Assembly (NCBI GenBank): GCA_032191485.1
Contig: JAVDOI010000001.1
Location: 34,143,885 to 34,207,884 of the forward strand
Origin: Leptoclinus maculatus
Taxonomy: Eukaryota > Chordata > Actinopteri > Perciformes > Stichaeidae
Direction of reading: 5' to 3'
DNA length: 64,000 nt
Positions 24,060-35,999 of this stretch are shown here, piece after piece. The notes beneath the pieces are model-generated. The model was not told the origin of the DNA. It did not search any database and saw nothing but the letters and a program-made list of their open reading frames with translations. Both the position numbers and the translations under genes were made by a program. How positions within the stretch are numbered: the first letter of the stretch is position 1; every line of letters begins with the position of its first letter.

Positions 24060-24135
24060 TGCTATATGTATTGTATCGTATTGCAATATATCGCGACACG
24101 TGTATCGCGATATGTATCGTATTGTGAGGTGCTTG
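24060..24135. repeat. ATCG/TATCGCGATA-rich transposon-end-like block
   Basis: Repeated GTATCG, CAATATAT and ATCGCGA words include a perfect 9-bp inverted repeat (24088-24096 with 24105-24113) around a loop containing CACGTG. It is followed by TATCGTATTGTGAGGT. Such blocks are common as ends of DNA elements in fish. No partner end was identified. Confidence 0.45.
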
Positions 24136-25372
24136 CCAATACAAAGCCCTATTGAAAAATTGCTCTAAGAATGAAAGGTACTGTATAGTTGTACAGTTTG
24201 AATTTACAACAGTTACAATGACCATACAAACATCTCAAACCATTCTTGCAGCATAATCCACTTCCCCACTGTCCACCGTATCAGAAGTTGGAATCCAAGC
24301 TGACAGCAGTTGTTATCCTCTGCAATCCCTAAGTGAACAAATGTACCAAAATGAGTCAATCGACTGAAGTGTTTGACTAGCAGGGAGCCTAAATTTACCC
24401 CGCAGACTAAAACACTGATGTGGAAGTACCCATGTTTTAGAAGGAAAAGGTTACTAAAGGGATCATTACAATACAGGACATCAGTATAGACTGATGGAAG
24501 TAAAATCACTACACCTGCTGTAGTCCACTGCTCACAAGCTTCTTATGTGAAACTTGAGGACCTGATGATACTCGCAGACATATGTATAAAATTGCATGTT
24601 GCATCTTGAAATTTAGGGTCATCAGAAGACTATCCCAGGCAATCTAAAAAGGAAAATGTCTTTCCAACACTAAACACATTTTTGTGAAATATTCCATTAA
24701 TGCAATGCAATGTGTAAGATATGGCGAGAATTTTAGTTTGAAACACCAAAAATGAACTAACACTACCAACCTGAAGAGGTTACAGTAATGCAGTTGACAT
24801 TACTGTATGTCTATGTATTGTGTTGTAGAGATATCTACTGAAATGAGCGCGCTAACCAGCTAGCCCCGGCCCGTCCTGTCTTGTACGTGGAGAGGCGATA
24901 GTGAGTCACCGTTACATTCAGTCTGCCCTCTGCCCAACATGAGAGGACAAAGAGTAGAGCTGCCCTGGGGGCTTGTCAATCACGTTGAAGGTACAGGGTA
25001 CGTGTATGTTTTGATAGTTTGTTTTTTTGGATTAAATCCAAAGCGGCAGAAATGAAAAACGACTCCTATTTAAATTTCGTCCTGCTCACCACCAGGAGAC
25101 TACCTCACCGGGATGAGGGGGCTCCAGGAGATGGACCATAAAGCCCCCCCAATTAGTGGCACAGCACACACAAAGGGGGCTTATGCCACATGTGGAGATT
25201 ATGAAATAGCAGTGTTATTTTCAAATTGTGTCTTTTCTTGCCCTGCTGGTAAATTCAGATTGTATTGACACAGTTGTAGAGGTGAAATGCTGCCCCCTAT
25301 GTCTTTGGAGCATGTCGCCAGACATTACATGGCTCCTTTTAAGGCATCGTTAATATGAGGGCCAGAAGCAGG

Positions 25373-25390
25373 TGCTGCTGCTGCTGCTGC
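25373..25390. repeat. (CTG)n microsatellite
   Basis: Six CTG/TGC units. Confidence 0.9.
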
Positions 25391-26668
25391 ACTGATCTAA
25401 AATAGGAGAATATTGGCAGAGAAAGCACTGCTCCAGCTTGTAAAATATCACAGAAATGTGAAAAGATGGGTGGGCAATATTGCATGCTGATAACGTGATG
25501 GTCCATTTATAAATCTATGTAACAATTGTTTATGTTTGCATACGCTCATAATTATTAATTTACTACGTTTAAAAATGTCATGCATCTGCCCAGGTGAGAT
25601 TTGCTTTTCCCATCAAAAAGAGGCAGCGCAGCAGGAAAATCTATGAACAGGATGCCCACTGGTCTAAGGCTCTTTGTCTGCATTACACAGAAGTTGTCTC
25701 AGGTGTATCTTTTAAAGCTTATACTGTGCTTCATTTGTCATGTGTCACACACATGAACTGTGTGATTATTGATATGAGCATTTCTGTGGTGTGCCGTTAT
25801 GTCTTCTCAGCTCCACTTAATTTTGACCTTTCAAGCATTTCTGTCTGTTTCATTTGATTCTTTTCCTTTTTTTCTCCTCTCCCCTTTTTGTTCTCTGGCT
25901 GGTGGCAGCAGGGAACTTGCCATGCATTTCACGTTGGACTCAGAGTATGTTGCTATGGTGGTTGCTAGGGATTTAGCCTAGAGTGACGTGGAAAATCCAA
26001 ATATTAAAGGTGTCCTTTTGATGCAGAGGCAATGGAAGCTGTGAGGAATGAGCAATCGCCTCAGAGAGCGTTTTTTTTTTGTATGTGCCCTTTCATTATC
26101 ATGCCTTCTGTGAAATATCAGAATTGATTTTCAAAACACAAGAAAGGACTGCATATAAAGGCACAAGCCAAAGCAAAAGGGGAGAACACTGCCTCCGCAT
26201 ATAATGCTTGTTCATTAATTTTCTCATTTGGGCATGTATGTATAGAAGATTCTCTGCAGCCTCCTCATAAAAAAGCCCTTTAATTGTATCTGCTGAATGA
26301 CAATGGATAGCAGTAAGTAAGGTTTAATGTGTAGTGTTCGATGATTTTGAATTCAAAATGATGTCCTTGGCATGTACAGAAGCTAGACCAAATAATGGGA
26401 ACATCTAACAAAATGTGAATGTCAAATACCTTAAAGAAAAGGCCAACCTCTGTCAGACGAGTCTGTTATATTAATCCTTTATCTAGCAAAAAAGAATTAT
26501 AAATCTATTTTTCACTTTACATTGTCAAAGTGCCTTTAAGTACCCTTAAAGGGTAAATGATGTTACGTTATTTTCATTAGGTGAATCATGGATCAGTGCT
26601 GTTAAAGAACAGATGCTACAGTACACTGTTGTGTATGCAAGCCACGCGTGACTGAGCTCTGTTTTTGG

Positions 26669-28737
26669 CAGTGGTGGGCCGTCAGGGCCTTCAAGGCCTT
26701 CTCTGCTGGCCTAAACAGAATCACAAAGTTATAGCTATTTTATAATTTAATATTTTTTCTTAAATACACTACATATATTGTAATTTATAAAAATATTTGT
26801 CCCATTATCTTCTTTTCTCATTGCACAGCTATTGTCTTCCTCAGTTGCTCTGCTTCCAGTGCAGCTTGTTTTAAGTAGAGCTTTTATCCAATCAGATTTC
26901 ACCTCTGTGTCTCAAGGTAAGAAGAGAGGCCCGAGGCCTGCAGACTCACAAGTGAATCCTTTTGCCGTTTAAGTGAATGGGGACGATATTGTTGATTGTC
27001 ATAGTGTTCAACCAATCAGATCTTTAGTTTGACATGTTGGGCGTATTCTTCGACGTGCCAGAGCCTGCTAGCTGGCCTACAACTACGTCAGCATTACGTG
27101 CAGCTCAGTTTCCAGGTGCGGCTCTGCAGTGAGGTGCAGAGTGTGCTGTGATTGGTCAGTGGGCGAGCACATGACTATCGTGAAACGAAATTTAACAGCA
27201 GAGGCTTAGTTGGAGTAGTAAGAGTTCAAATTGAAATTTTTTTGCATTTTGATTGGTGTAGATTATTTATTTTTTTACCTACTTTGTTTTTTTAACACTC
27301 AATGGCTGAAGGAGGAGAAACAGATTTGTGAGTTGGGATTTAACCGTTGGATTAAATTCTTTGTCAACAAAGAAAGGAGCATGGAGTTTAAGTGATCAGC
27401 ATTTGGTAAGTCAACTGCGTTTGTTTTTTTACATCCAATATCTGAATGGCCCTTGAGTGTGTAGCAGAATGAGTGTTGCTGCTGTTGTTTTCCCGTTAAG
27501 CTAGTTAGCGTAGCCTCCCAGAACACTTGCGGAGCCCCAGCTGTTTTTTTTTGTTCCGGTTCAGAGGTCACACAGCCCGTTGTCTCCTAGTGAGCACAGA
27601 AAACATTATATTTCCTACAATTTAAGCTTCTGCATTTTCCAAATGCACTAGTATTATTCAAACGTATTGTTTGGTTTGTAAGCCTCGTACCGAACGGTTT
27701 AATACGAATACCGTATTTTCCGCACTATAGGGCGCACTGGATTATAAGGCGCACTGTCAATGAATGGTCTATTTTCGATCTTTTTTCATATATAAAGCGC
27801 ACCAGACTATAAGGCACACTCTGAAGACAGCGCCCGCGCCGCCGCGGGTGAGCGGCGTGAGCGGCGCTCACTCGATGTTTATATTAATATCTCGGCAAAA
27901 ACGGCACATAAAAATGTTTCGAAAATCAGTTTTTTCTCCACTTCCGTGTCCATATTCTCGCGAGCTTGTACGAGACTCACACAGCGAGATGTGATGCCTA
28001 TGACGAGCTTATGACGAGCTTACAGTTCGTCATATGACGGTCTGGGGGACGGACTGTTTACATCGCGTAGTGTAGCTTGTTAGCTCGTTAGTTAGCACGT
28101 CTGCTAACGGCAGCTTTCTGAGACAGCTGTAGCTGTAGCTGAGATTGTTCTGCACATTTTGATATAAGACATGTATATGTAGCATGTATGAAAGTGCCTT
28201 AAAAGGTGAGTTTAAGAAAACATTAAAAAACATGAGAAATGGCCCTGACCCCAGAGGGTTTTAATCCACCCGGAATGATGGCAAGCTCCGAATTAGTTTG
28301 CTTCACTTTGTTTTTGACAGCATCGTAATATTAACATATGTAATATTATGGTGAAGCACAGTATGTATTACTCCGCGACACTCCTGACTACGGTAGCCGT
28401 AATGCTGCAAGCGGTGCGGCTTTGTAGTTTACCAAAGTCGTACTAAAACATTTTGACAGAGCGCCGTGTACCACACAAAATCGCTTCGAGGTCAGTAAAC
28501 ACAACCAGAATTAATCCATATATAAGGCGCTCCGGATTATAAGGCGCACTGTCGTTTTTTGAGAAAATTAAAGGCTTTTAAGTGCGCCTTATAGTGCGGA
28601 AAATACGGTACTTATATTGTTATAGCCCTAGAAACGAATAATAACCGTAGCTGTGGCGCCATCATGAGGTTATTAGGTGGTATTTCAGCTGCAGGACAGC
28701 ACTGAAGGCCCAGGTATAAAATGCACGGCCGCCACTG
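26669..28737. mobile_element. hAT-like element with perfect 8-bp target duplication
   Basis: GTTTTTGG occurs at 26661-26668 and again at 28738-28745. The inner ends are CAGTGGTGGGCCGT and, on the opposite strand, CAGTGGCGGCCGTG, an imperfect CAGTGG-type inverted repeat. An 8-bp duplication with CAG-initial ends is the hallmark of hAT transposons. No transposase frame is recognisable, so it is non-autonomous or decayed. Excluding the nested element it is about 1.17 kb. The target duplication has stayed identical. Confidence 0.85.
27711..28608. mobile_element. Nested TA-flanked element with CCGTATTTTCCGCAC ends
   Basis: The left end CCGTATTTTCCGCACTATA and the right end TATAGTGCGGAAAATACGG are perfect inverted copies. 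TA flanks both sides (27709-27710, 28609-28610), as expected for Tc1/mariner-type insertion. Inside both ends, ATAAGGCGCAC-like words recur (GGATTATAAGGCGCACTGTC appears near each end). The interior has a GC-rich block (27825-27870) and no transposase frame. It sits wholly within the hAT-like element, so it inserted later. Confidence 0.85.
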
Positions 28738-28934
28738 GTTTTTGGCAAGCATTCTTTCTATACATGCTACTGTGCAACTCTGGAAGGTGTTTAAAAATAA
28801 AGAATTTCTGTTTGATGAAGTAGTCGAGGAAAAACAGACAGATGTCAAAAACCAGGAACATGAAGAAGAGGAAATTGCTGGACCGCTTGGCACAGATGAC
28901 AAAGTTGAACTGGCACAAAAACAGGGGATACACT

Positions 28935-29110
28935 AGGGAGGTGTAGGTGATTAGACACAGGTGGGATCAATCAGGGGCGGGGAAGACAATCACAGTGGCG
29001 GGAAAACACACAAAGACAAGAAGTGAAGTGACCTGTGAGGAGAGGTAAGTAACACAAAATAAAACAGGAAACACAGACAAATGATGAAATAAGAAAACAC
29101 TACTTAAGAA
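28935..29110. repeat. Dispersed fish repeat remnant (ACACAGGTGGGATCAATCAGGGG)
   Basis: Words such as GACACAGGTGGGATCAATCA, GGCGGGAAAACACACAAAG and AATAAAACAGGAAACACAGAC match, from memory, a very abundant interspersed repeat of spiny-rayed fish, often a retroelement-associated 3'/5' flank. No coding part is present. Confidence 0.5.
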
Positions 29111-32021
29111 ACAGTAGGAGACATGGCATTTGGAGCCTAGCAGTGTGTCCTTTGTGCACCATATCAAGTGCATTCTCACAATACTGTATAGGCCTATATT
29201 GTTTCTCAGTTATTTTCAAAACGAAACATGATGTCGGCCATTTGCTACTGCAGTATACTGTGTCCAGAAAACCCCAAATCAGCATGGTTATGGTTGACTT
29301 GCATGTAGTGCATCAAGGGCTTCAGGAGGGTAATACAGTCATAGAGGAAAAAAATACATATCTTTTTCAAAAGCTATGTGTCTGTTTTAGCTATTAGCTA
29401 GCTAACCTAGCCATTGTTAACAAAGCTCAGCTTGGCTCACATTCTCTAACCAGCCAGACCTTCAGTACCAGAGGAAGCCAAACCAGCGGGGTGCATTGTT
29501 CCACTAAGCTACAATGTGTGTTTCTATCCTATCTTGTGATATTGGAGCTGTAGGATGTCTGCTGCTGAGTCAAATACAAAGATAGATGAAAGAAAGATAA
29601 TAACTGTACATAATGATGTCTTTTGTATTCTTTTCATTTTCTGCATTGAGTATGTTAAGCTTAGCTTAGCTTAAATCTTGGCAACAAGGGGAAAGGGTTT
29701 GCATTGATGAAAACTGAAAGAACTGGCCATCTAGCGAGTCACAGGATTGCTGCATTATAATGTCTATTTACAATTTGAAGCTATTAAATACAGGATCAAA
29801 CAACTATTTGCTATGTAAAGATATAGTGGACTAACGTTTACCTGGGCAGAGATGAAGTCTCTCTCCCTCTGTGCATGTTATCCCCCACTGGCTAGCAGGT
29901 CGTTGCTCTGCACTGCTGTAATACTGTGGTTACAGCTGGTAATGCCGTCCCAACCGACGGCGTTGTGGCGGAGGTGTAGCGCCCACCCTTCGGTTCCCCC
30001 TCAGATAAACACTACCTAACTCTGTCAGCACTTTGGCTTTAGTTTGTTCTGTTAGCGCTGTTAGCAACGTTAGCTATAAGCCGCCGGCATGTTGAGAGCT
30101 GCTGAGAATCAATCAAAATGTTCCCAATCTCTTGCACCTTTAAATTGTAAACTTAATTTGAAATTCTTGGCACTTAAGGTATTACATAACTTATTTGTTT
30201 TCAATTTGAAAACTCATATACTGTCAGTGATGCTTTTCCAAGATTGTTTATATATTTGATTGGATGTTTGCATTCTAATTGTGCTTTTCTTTTTGTGGGT
30301 GACTGCTTGATATGAAGGTTTATTTAGCATATGACAATCAATAGCAGCCTAAATGATAATGTCCAGTGACCAACACAAGAGCTCAAGGCCTGAGGAGAGA
30401 AAGACCTGCCCTGCCCTTCCTCCCTCTTCCTGTTGTGTACTGCCTTTCCTTGACTTGCAGTCCACAGCTGTAGCAGCCATCACACAACCTCAGGCAGGCT
30501 AGTTAGCCCTGAGAAAAAAGCCTGAACCCCCGATCAATAACTTAAGTCTTGTCTGCCTAATTGCTCATTGGTTGACATTGGCGGAAGGCTAAATGTAAGT
30601 GCATGTTCCCCCGAGTGATCGTCTTCGGCTCTATTTCCACCACTTCCCGCCTAGTGTTGGGCTCACGGTCTGCCCCTCTCTCTTCTCTCTTTTCTCCTGT
30701 CCTCGCCTCTGTTCACCCATGTTCGGAATGGAGAAAACCTGACCTGATCGGCTTCTTCTCAGTTATCTCAGCGGGATGAGACTATCCAGATATTCCAAAG
30801 AGATGTGTTGCTCCCTCACCAGGCCCGTGACTCTCAGGCTTCTCAGGTAAATATCCGGGTTTAATGACGAACAGGAAGATTAGCCAGTTACTCTCGCTCT
30901 CAATTTCAATGAGCGCCAGGAAATTAGCTGGTGTGGTTTGGGGTTTTCTGAACGGCTTATTCTATGCAGACGCACTTTATGAGCACGGAGCAGAGTATGG
31001 AGAGGCCAGTATTGATTGTGCTCATTGTGAATTATGTGAATAGATAAAAGTGTGAGTGTGCATATATATTAGGCAATTATGCGCTCAGGTGCTAAAGCAA
31101 AAATTCTGCTGAATAAATATGAAATATGCCTCTATCAGCATCCAACTGTTGTTCCCTCGGCACTAGTAATTTGAGATGATAATTGGGAAAGCATGTTTGC
31201 CTTTTTCTGATGAGATGAGATATTATGATAGCTCTCTGCAGCCTGGATTTAAATCTGTATTGATCAGTGTGAGGCTCAGGAGCTCAAATCAAAACAGCAG
31301 TACAGCCCCTGCACAGTTGCATATATATTTCTGTCTTTGTCTTGCACATTTATTTTGAGGAAATCTTACAATCCTCGGACATAAAACATCAGATATTGTG
31401 TAACAAAAGAAGCTCATTTGTATTTGTTCTCGCCCTCTTTTCCAGTAGTAGTGTGCTAATGTCATGATTTAAATGAAGTATTGATCAGTTTAGGAGGGGA
31501 GAATAGAGAGAGAGGGAGCGATTGTGAGGGAAAGAAAGCAAGACCAGGGTTATCGGTGTGGATCGCATACAGAAAGAGTGCGCTAACGGATGAGACACGT
31601 TTTAAGCGATTCCGTGAAATGGATTTCTGCATAATCTGTATTTTTAATTCAGGAATAACCGCCAGCCTCTTTTTGTTTGACTTATTCCGAGAATCAAAAA
31701 CGGACACGGAAGATGACGCAGCGCCTTGAACAGAGCAAGAACGGAAATAACTGTCTTTTTTACTCTTGTTTTTTGTTGATTTCATGGAGTATTTGCCAGC
31801 CTGTATACCGACGGTTAAATAATGGTTTGTTCTGGTTCCTGTCTGGGTCTCCATCTTGTCTGCTTATAATTCCTTCTGTAACGACGACATTGCATCAGGC
31901 ACACTGGATTAAAGCCTGCGTCCAAGTGAACCAGGAGCTAGGTTTGTTTGTCTTCCTCTTACTGTCCTCCTTTCCTTTCTCCAAAGCTCCCTCCTCTTCC
32001 TTTCTCTCTCACCGGCTTTGG

Positions 32022-32053
32022 CTCCCTCTCTCCCTCTCTCTCTCTCTCTCTCC
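32022..32053. repeat. (CT)n-rich tract
   Basis: CTCCCTCTCTCCC leading into an uninterrupted TC run. Confidence 0.9.
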
Positions 32054-32909
32054 CCCTCCATCCCTTCCCCTTATTGTGATTTAGCACGGCGAGGTAGTAT
32101 TAATTAGTGGCCTGTTTATTATTGTTGGCTCACGTACTGGGCTGGCAACTGTTTGTTTTCAGTTTTGCAAGAGCGGTTTATCTCTCCGTTTGCTCAATAT
32201 AGTCACATCGCTGTGTATTCCACCGCTGCACTACTTCAGTATTACCTGTATTTTTCTATAAAACATTAATAGTTAACTTTTGTAGTATAGCACGTATTCT
32301 GTTGTAGTTGAATAGCAGATTTGTCACTTTAAGTTTTTAATTTCTGTTCATTGATAACCTGTTCTTGTAGTTATAATTTAGATTTTTTTTTAAAAGTGAC
32401 GTATTTGTAATTATTTATTGACAAGAACTATAAAATTCTACCTGAACCTGACAGTCTTTAGATTTAGAAAACAATGTTTATAGATATGCATTTTAATTAG
32501 TTCCTTGTTGAATGTTATAATCTACATAGAGTTACCGATCAACATTTTTTTTCTTTTAATAAAGACTGCATTCTAGCCATCACAATAAGTGTATTGTTTG
32601 TGATTCCACTGTGCAAACATTTGTTTCAAATAAGTTATGTCTTTGGTTTGAAGAACATTCAGCTTTAACTTCAGCAGTCCTCCTGACATAGAATTAGCAG
32701 ATGAAGGTAGATATGAGGCCTGCCATTGACGGGACAGGATTCTGGCCGGCTTTATTTCTGAGTATCTGCTCTTGAGGATGGGGAACCATGGTGCATCTTA
32801 GTCTCAGCTACAGACTGAGCAGGTTGGCTGCGCAGAGAGGATAGGCTCTGTGTACTGGATTGATTTTTCTCCTCCTCTCGCTGCCCTGCCTCCTTTTGTG
32901 GTTCAATAG

Positions 32910-33054
32910 CTGGACATCCAGGAGCAAGGATCTCTCAGTCGCTGCCTGAACTGCAGGAGAGCCGTCTGGATCTCCGGAGGAACAGAGTCGCATGCAGCAA
33001 CACCAAAAGCAGCTTCAGAGCCAGACTCAGCAGGCCCAGGAGCTCCAGAGTCAG
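32910..33054 (+). other. Candidate small exon, coiled-coil-like
   Basis: A pyrimidine tract (TTTTTCTCCTCCTCTCGCTG...CTCCTTTTGTGG) precedes TTCAATAG, and the segment ends CCAGAGTCAG|GTATAG. In one frame its 3' two-thirds reads EEQSRMQQHQKQLQSQTQQA plus QELQSQ, a Gln/Glu-rich heptad-like helix. That frame has a stop near 32949 unless a more internal acceptor (CTGAACTGCAG) is used. A second frame is open throughout but less protein-like. No gene identity. CAG/GAG-rich DNA produces such readings by chance, so confidence is modest. Confidence 0.3.
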
Positions 33055-34349
33055 GTATAGTGCTCCCTGCCAGGCCTGGGGTTTCCCAGCAGGCCCCAGA
33101 CTCATCATGCTTCATGTGCCCATCCCTTCCACGCATTTTGAGCAGAATAGCAATTTGAACACCAAATTTGAAATATTTCCATCCCTGCGTTGTTTCATAT
33201 TAATTAAATGTAGACGTGCTGGCGCCATCTGATCTAGAATAATGCAGCATGTAGAGTCACAGTTAAAATGTATGTATATTAAGAACTAATGGTCAGGTGA
33301 CGAAAAATGCAAACTTTATGGCATTCACTTCCATTTGTGATGCATGTACACAAATGTTGCACAGAAAGGAAAAAAGTGTACCTCATAGACAGATGGGCAG
33401 GGATGTATGTCCACTGAGTCACCAGACAAACATGTGCTGTATGACAAACGGGCACTTGGTCACATTGACAGGCAAGACAAACCCAGGATTCTGACGATTG
33501 ATGACTGTTGTTTCCGACATATATTCAAAGAAAAAATGCTGCTTGCCACCTTCCCTCGAGAAAATAACACTGACCAATCTGAATCACTGACTGTGATGAT
33601 TGATGGTGTCTGTGTCACCTGTTGCCAAGCCTCTGGGCAGACTCGGTTTGTGTTGTTCAGTCAGAGCCTGAGGTGTCTCTCAGTATTGTTGCCTGGAACA
33701 TTGTCGGTGATGCCTTAGCTACTCTCTGTCTGCCTACTGTTCCTCCAGATGTCATTGGCTGTCACGATCACCCATAATTAATTTATAATCAGAACTCCAC
33801 AGGGTTACCTTTAACTCATCATCTCCATCCCCATCCAGCTCATGTGATTTACACTTCACTATTATGGTATGGTCTGTCTGCTGTATTGAAGCATTAATAC
33901 CAGTGAGAAAATGATTTACTGTGACTCTGCAGCACCAAAAAACTAATTATCTTAAAACATTTAAAGAACATCCTCGGAGGTCTTGTTGGTTTTATACAGT
34001 GATTACAAAGTTAAATATCACGTTTTCTCCAACATGTTAATGCTGGGACTAAGTTCTTTTGAATATCAATCGTTGGGTCTGTAAAATTCTGCTGTGGCAT
34101 TCAAGTTTTTCAGTATTTTGAAGTGCACTTGTAGCCTGTGTTCAGTGGCTGTGGCCACATCTGTAGCTACATAGGCCACTGTGGCCTGCTCCAATAGGCT
34201 GGAAGCTTCTTTTTTTCTACAGGAGTAACCTGCAATTATCAAAATTACAATAGCTCATGAAAATTTTGGTTCTGATACTTTCAAAAAATTGTGGTCCAAA
34301 AGCCTGTTTTAATTTATACAGAACATGTATCCTTAGCTTCATTAGGCTA

Positions 34350-35122
34350 CAGGGGTCACTAATAGGCGGACCACGGTCCAGGTCCGGACCCAGACGCCGT
34401 TGTACCTGGATCCTGGGCCTACAACCGATAGATAATTGAGAACTATTTAATTTTGACGAAGCGCTTCTATTTTAACCAGCGCAGCTTTTCTAGCCTTAAC
34501 AGCACTAGATCGGCGGGTCCAGGAAACACACCAACCAATTACATGCGTTGTACATCATCTCACGTGATGCTATTCAGCTAATCAAATATATGTATTCTGA
34601 TTAGCATCGCAACTCCAGTGAGATTTAAAAACACCCAGCAGGAGAATAGCGTGGGTCAGATGAGTTATTTCACAAGACGTTCTCCAAAAAGAGGAATGTG
34701 GAAAGCTTAACCTGAGCCTTAAGCCAATAATGGACAGACTCTCATATCTTCATTCTTCACACGGGCAGTTCAAAACCAGTACGCCTCATATGTTCAGAGA
34801 CCGTGGCGATTATAAAAAGAGACAATGTGAAGCGCCACTACGAGACAAAGGACAAGTATTTTGAGCAAATGCACCCTCTCACATCCAAGAGCCCAATACG
34901 ATCAGAATCCTAACACATTCATTCACTGCCCAACAATGCTGTAAACAGAGAGGAATAGAGCTGAAACAAGTGGTTTCAATAGCCACAGATAAAGGCCCTG
35001 CAGACATATTTCTCTTTTTAGAAGATGAGAATAATATAATGGTTTTCTTGGTTGACATCACTTCACCCTGAATGAATTGAATTTAAAGCTGCAGGACAAT
35101 TCAGTGAAATTCATTTTTCGAA
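34350..35122 (+). pseudogene. Decayed hAT transposase with BED-finger remnant
   Basis: The left edge CAGGGGTCACTAATAGGCGG is a hAT-like terminus. At 34783-34911 one frame reads CSETVAIIKRDNVKRHYETK, the second half of a BED-type zinc finger (C...NVKRH.E.K). At about 34956-35067, RGIELKQVVSIATDKGPAD reads as the hAT segment that precedes the second catalytic Asp, followed by LVDIT. At about 35063-35110, LNELNLKLQDNSV continues in a shifted frame. This order (BED finger, ATDG-like block, NELNLKLQ) matches hAT transposases related to the GTF2IRD2-like group. Stops and frame changes separate the blocks, and much of the middle is deleted. The right terminus was not found. Confidence 0.7.
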
Positions 35123-35999
35123 ACTAAAGTACTTTATTTTAAGATAAACATTTTTCAAAAGCTTTCTGTTATGTATTGTTTTTTATCCAGCCCTTATTTT
35201 ACTTGAAATGAGAGAAAAACATGTATTTATTATTAGAGTATGTATTATTCATAACACATTTGATGGACACCAGACGACAAAAGATACATGACAAGTATGT
35301 CATGATTATCTTTTTTCATCATCAACTGTTCAGACTAGAACTACAATTGGCATGTGGTCGACTGGAGCATCTCAGCTATCTAATGTTAACTGCCAAGTTG
35401 GAATGCAATTTGAATATTTGACTGCTAGTTTAACGGTTACAGTATTATAGTTTGTAGTATGAATAAGAATTGATTGTACAATTGTTTTCAAATCAGATTG
35501 TATTAAATGAAGTACTTGAAAGCCTACATTATTTTAGTAACATACAGAGGACAATTAACATGTCAAAAGACTTGGACGAAAGTTTTGTAAATGTACGATT
35601 TGGATTGTAATGTGCCATCCATCAGCTGCAGTTAAAGGGGAAGGCAGAGAATGAAGCACTAATACAAAGTAACGTGTCAGCCTATCTACATTGTGACCTG
35701 ACACCCGTCCACAGACATGCCCAACCTACATTCACATTTGTAGGGCTACACAAACTCTATGTACATACTTTGGTAAACAAAAAAGCAATCGCGCCCGAAA
35801 GGGGACCGTCATCCAACATAATGCATCCGCTCTTTCATGTTAAGGTCCATAAAAGTCAGATTTCTTTCTTTGTTAATCCACAGTTGTCACTGCATACTAA
35901 TCTGTAATGTATGTTCCTATGAACAGCTATAGCTGTTTTATAGTTCTATATTGTATGTATATTTCTCACTCTAAGAACTGTTGCTACTGGGTTTATCTT
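35123..35999. other. Non-coding stretch
   Basis: A/T-rich sequence between two transposon remnants. It may include residual hAT sequence, but nothing is recognisable. Confidence 0.5.

Larger units (their letters stand above)
19024..26668. other. Non-coding stretch with minor repeats
   Basis: No gene recognised. Items noted: GT run 22477-22496, CTG run 25373-25390, the ATCG-rich palindromic block at 24060-24135, and a homeobox-site-like AT block around 20560-20720. The 20395-20545 part is C- then GGGGG-rich. Confidence 0.55.
29111..34349. other. Non-coding stretch
   Basis: No gene confirmed. 29640-29700 holds AGCTTAGCTTAGCTTAAA plus GGCAACAAGGGGAAA, reminiscent of the interior of the TTAA-flanked MITE found at 39 kb. 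A CT-rich tract lies at 32022-32053. The candidate exon ending at 33054 is listed separately. Confidence 0.5.

Noticed and set aside
28721..28936. 71-codon acidic open frame (VEEKQTDVKNQEHEEEE)
   Set aside because: It starts inside the hAT terminus and ends in a dispersed repeat. There are no splice signals, and the composition reflects A/G-rich DNA.
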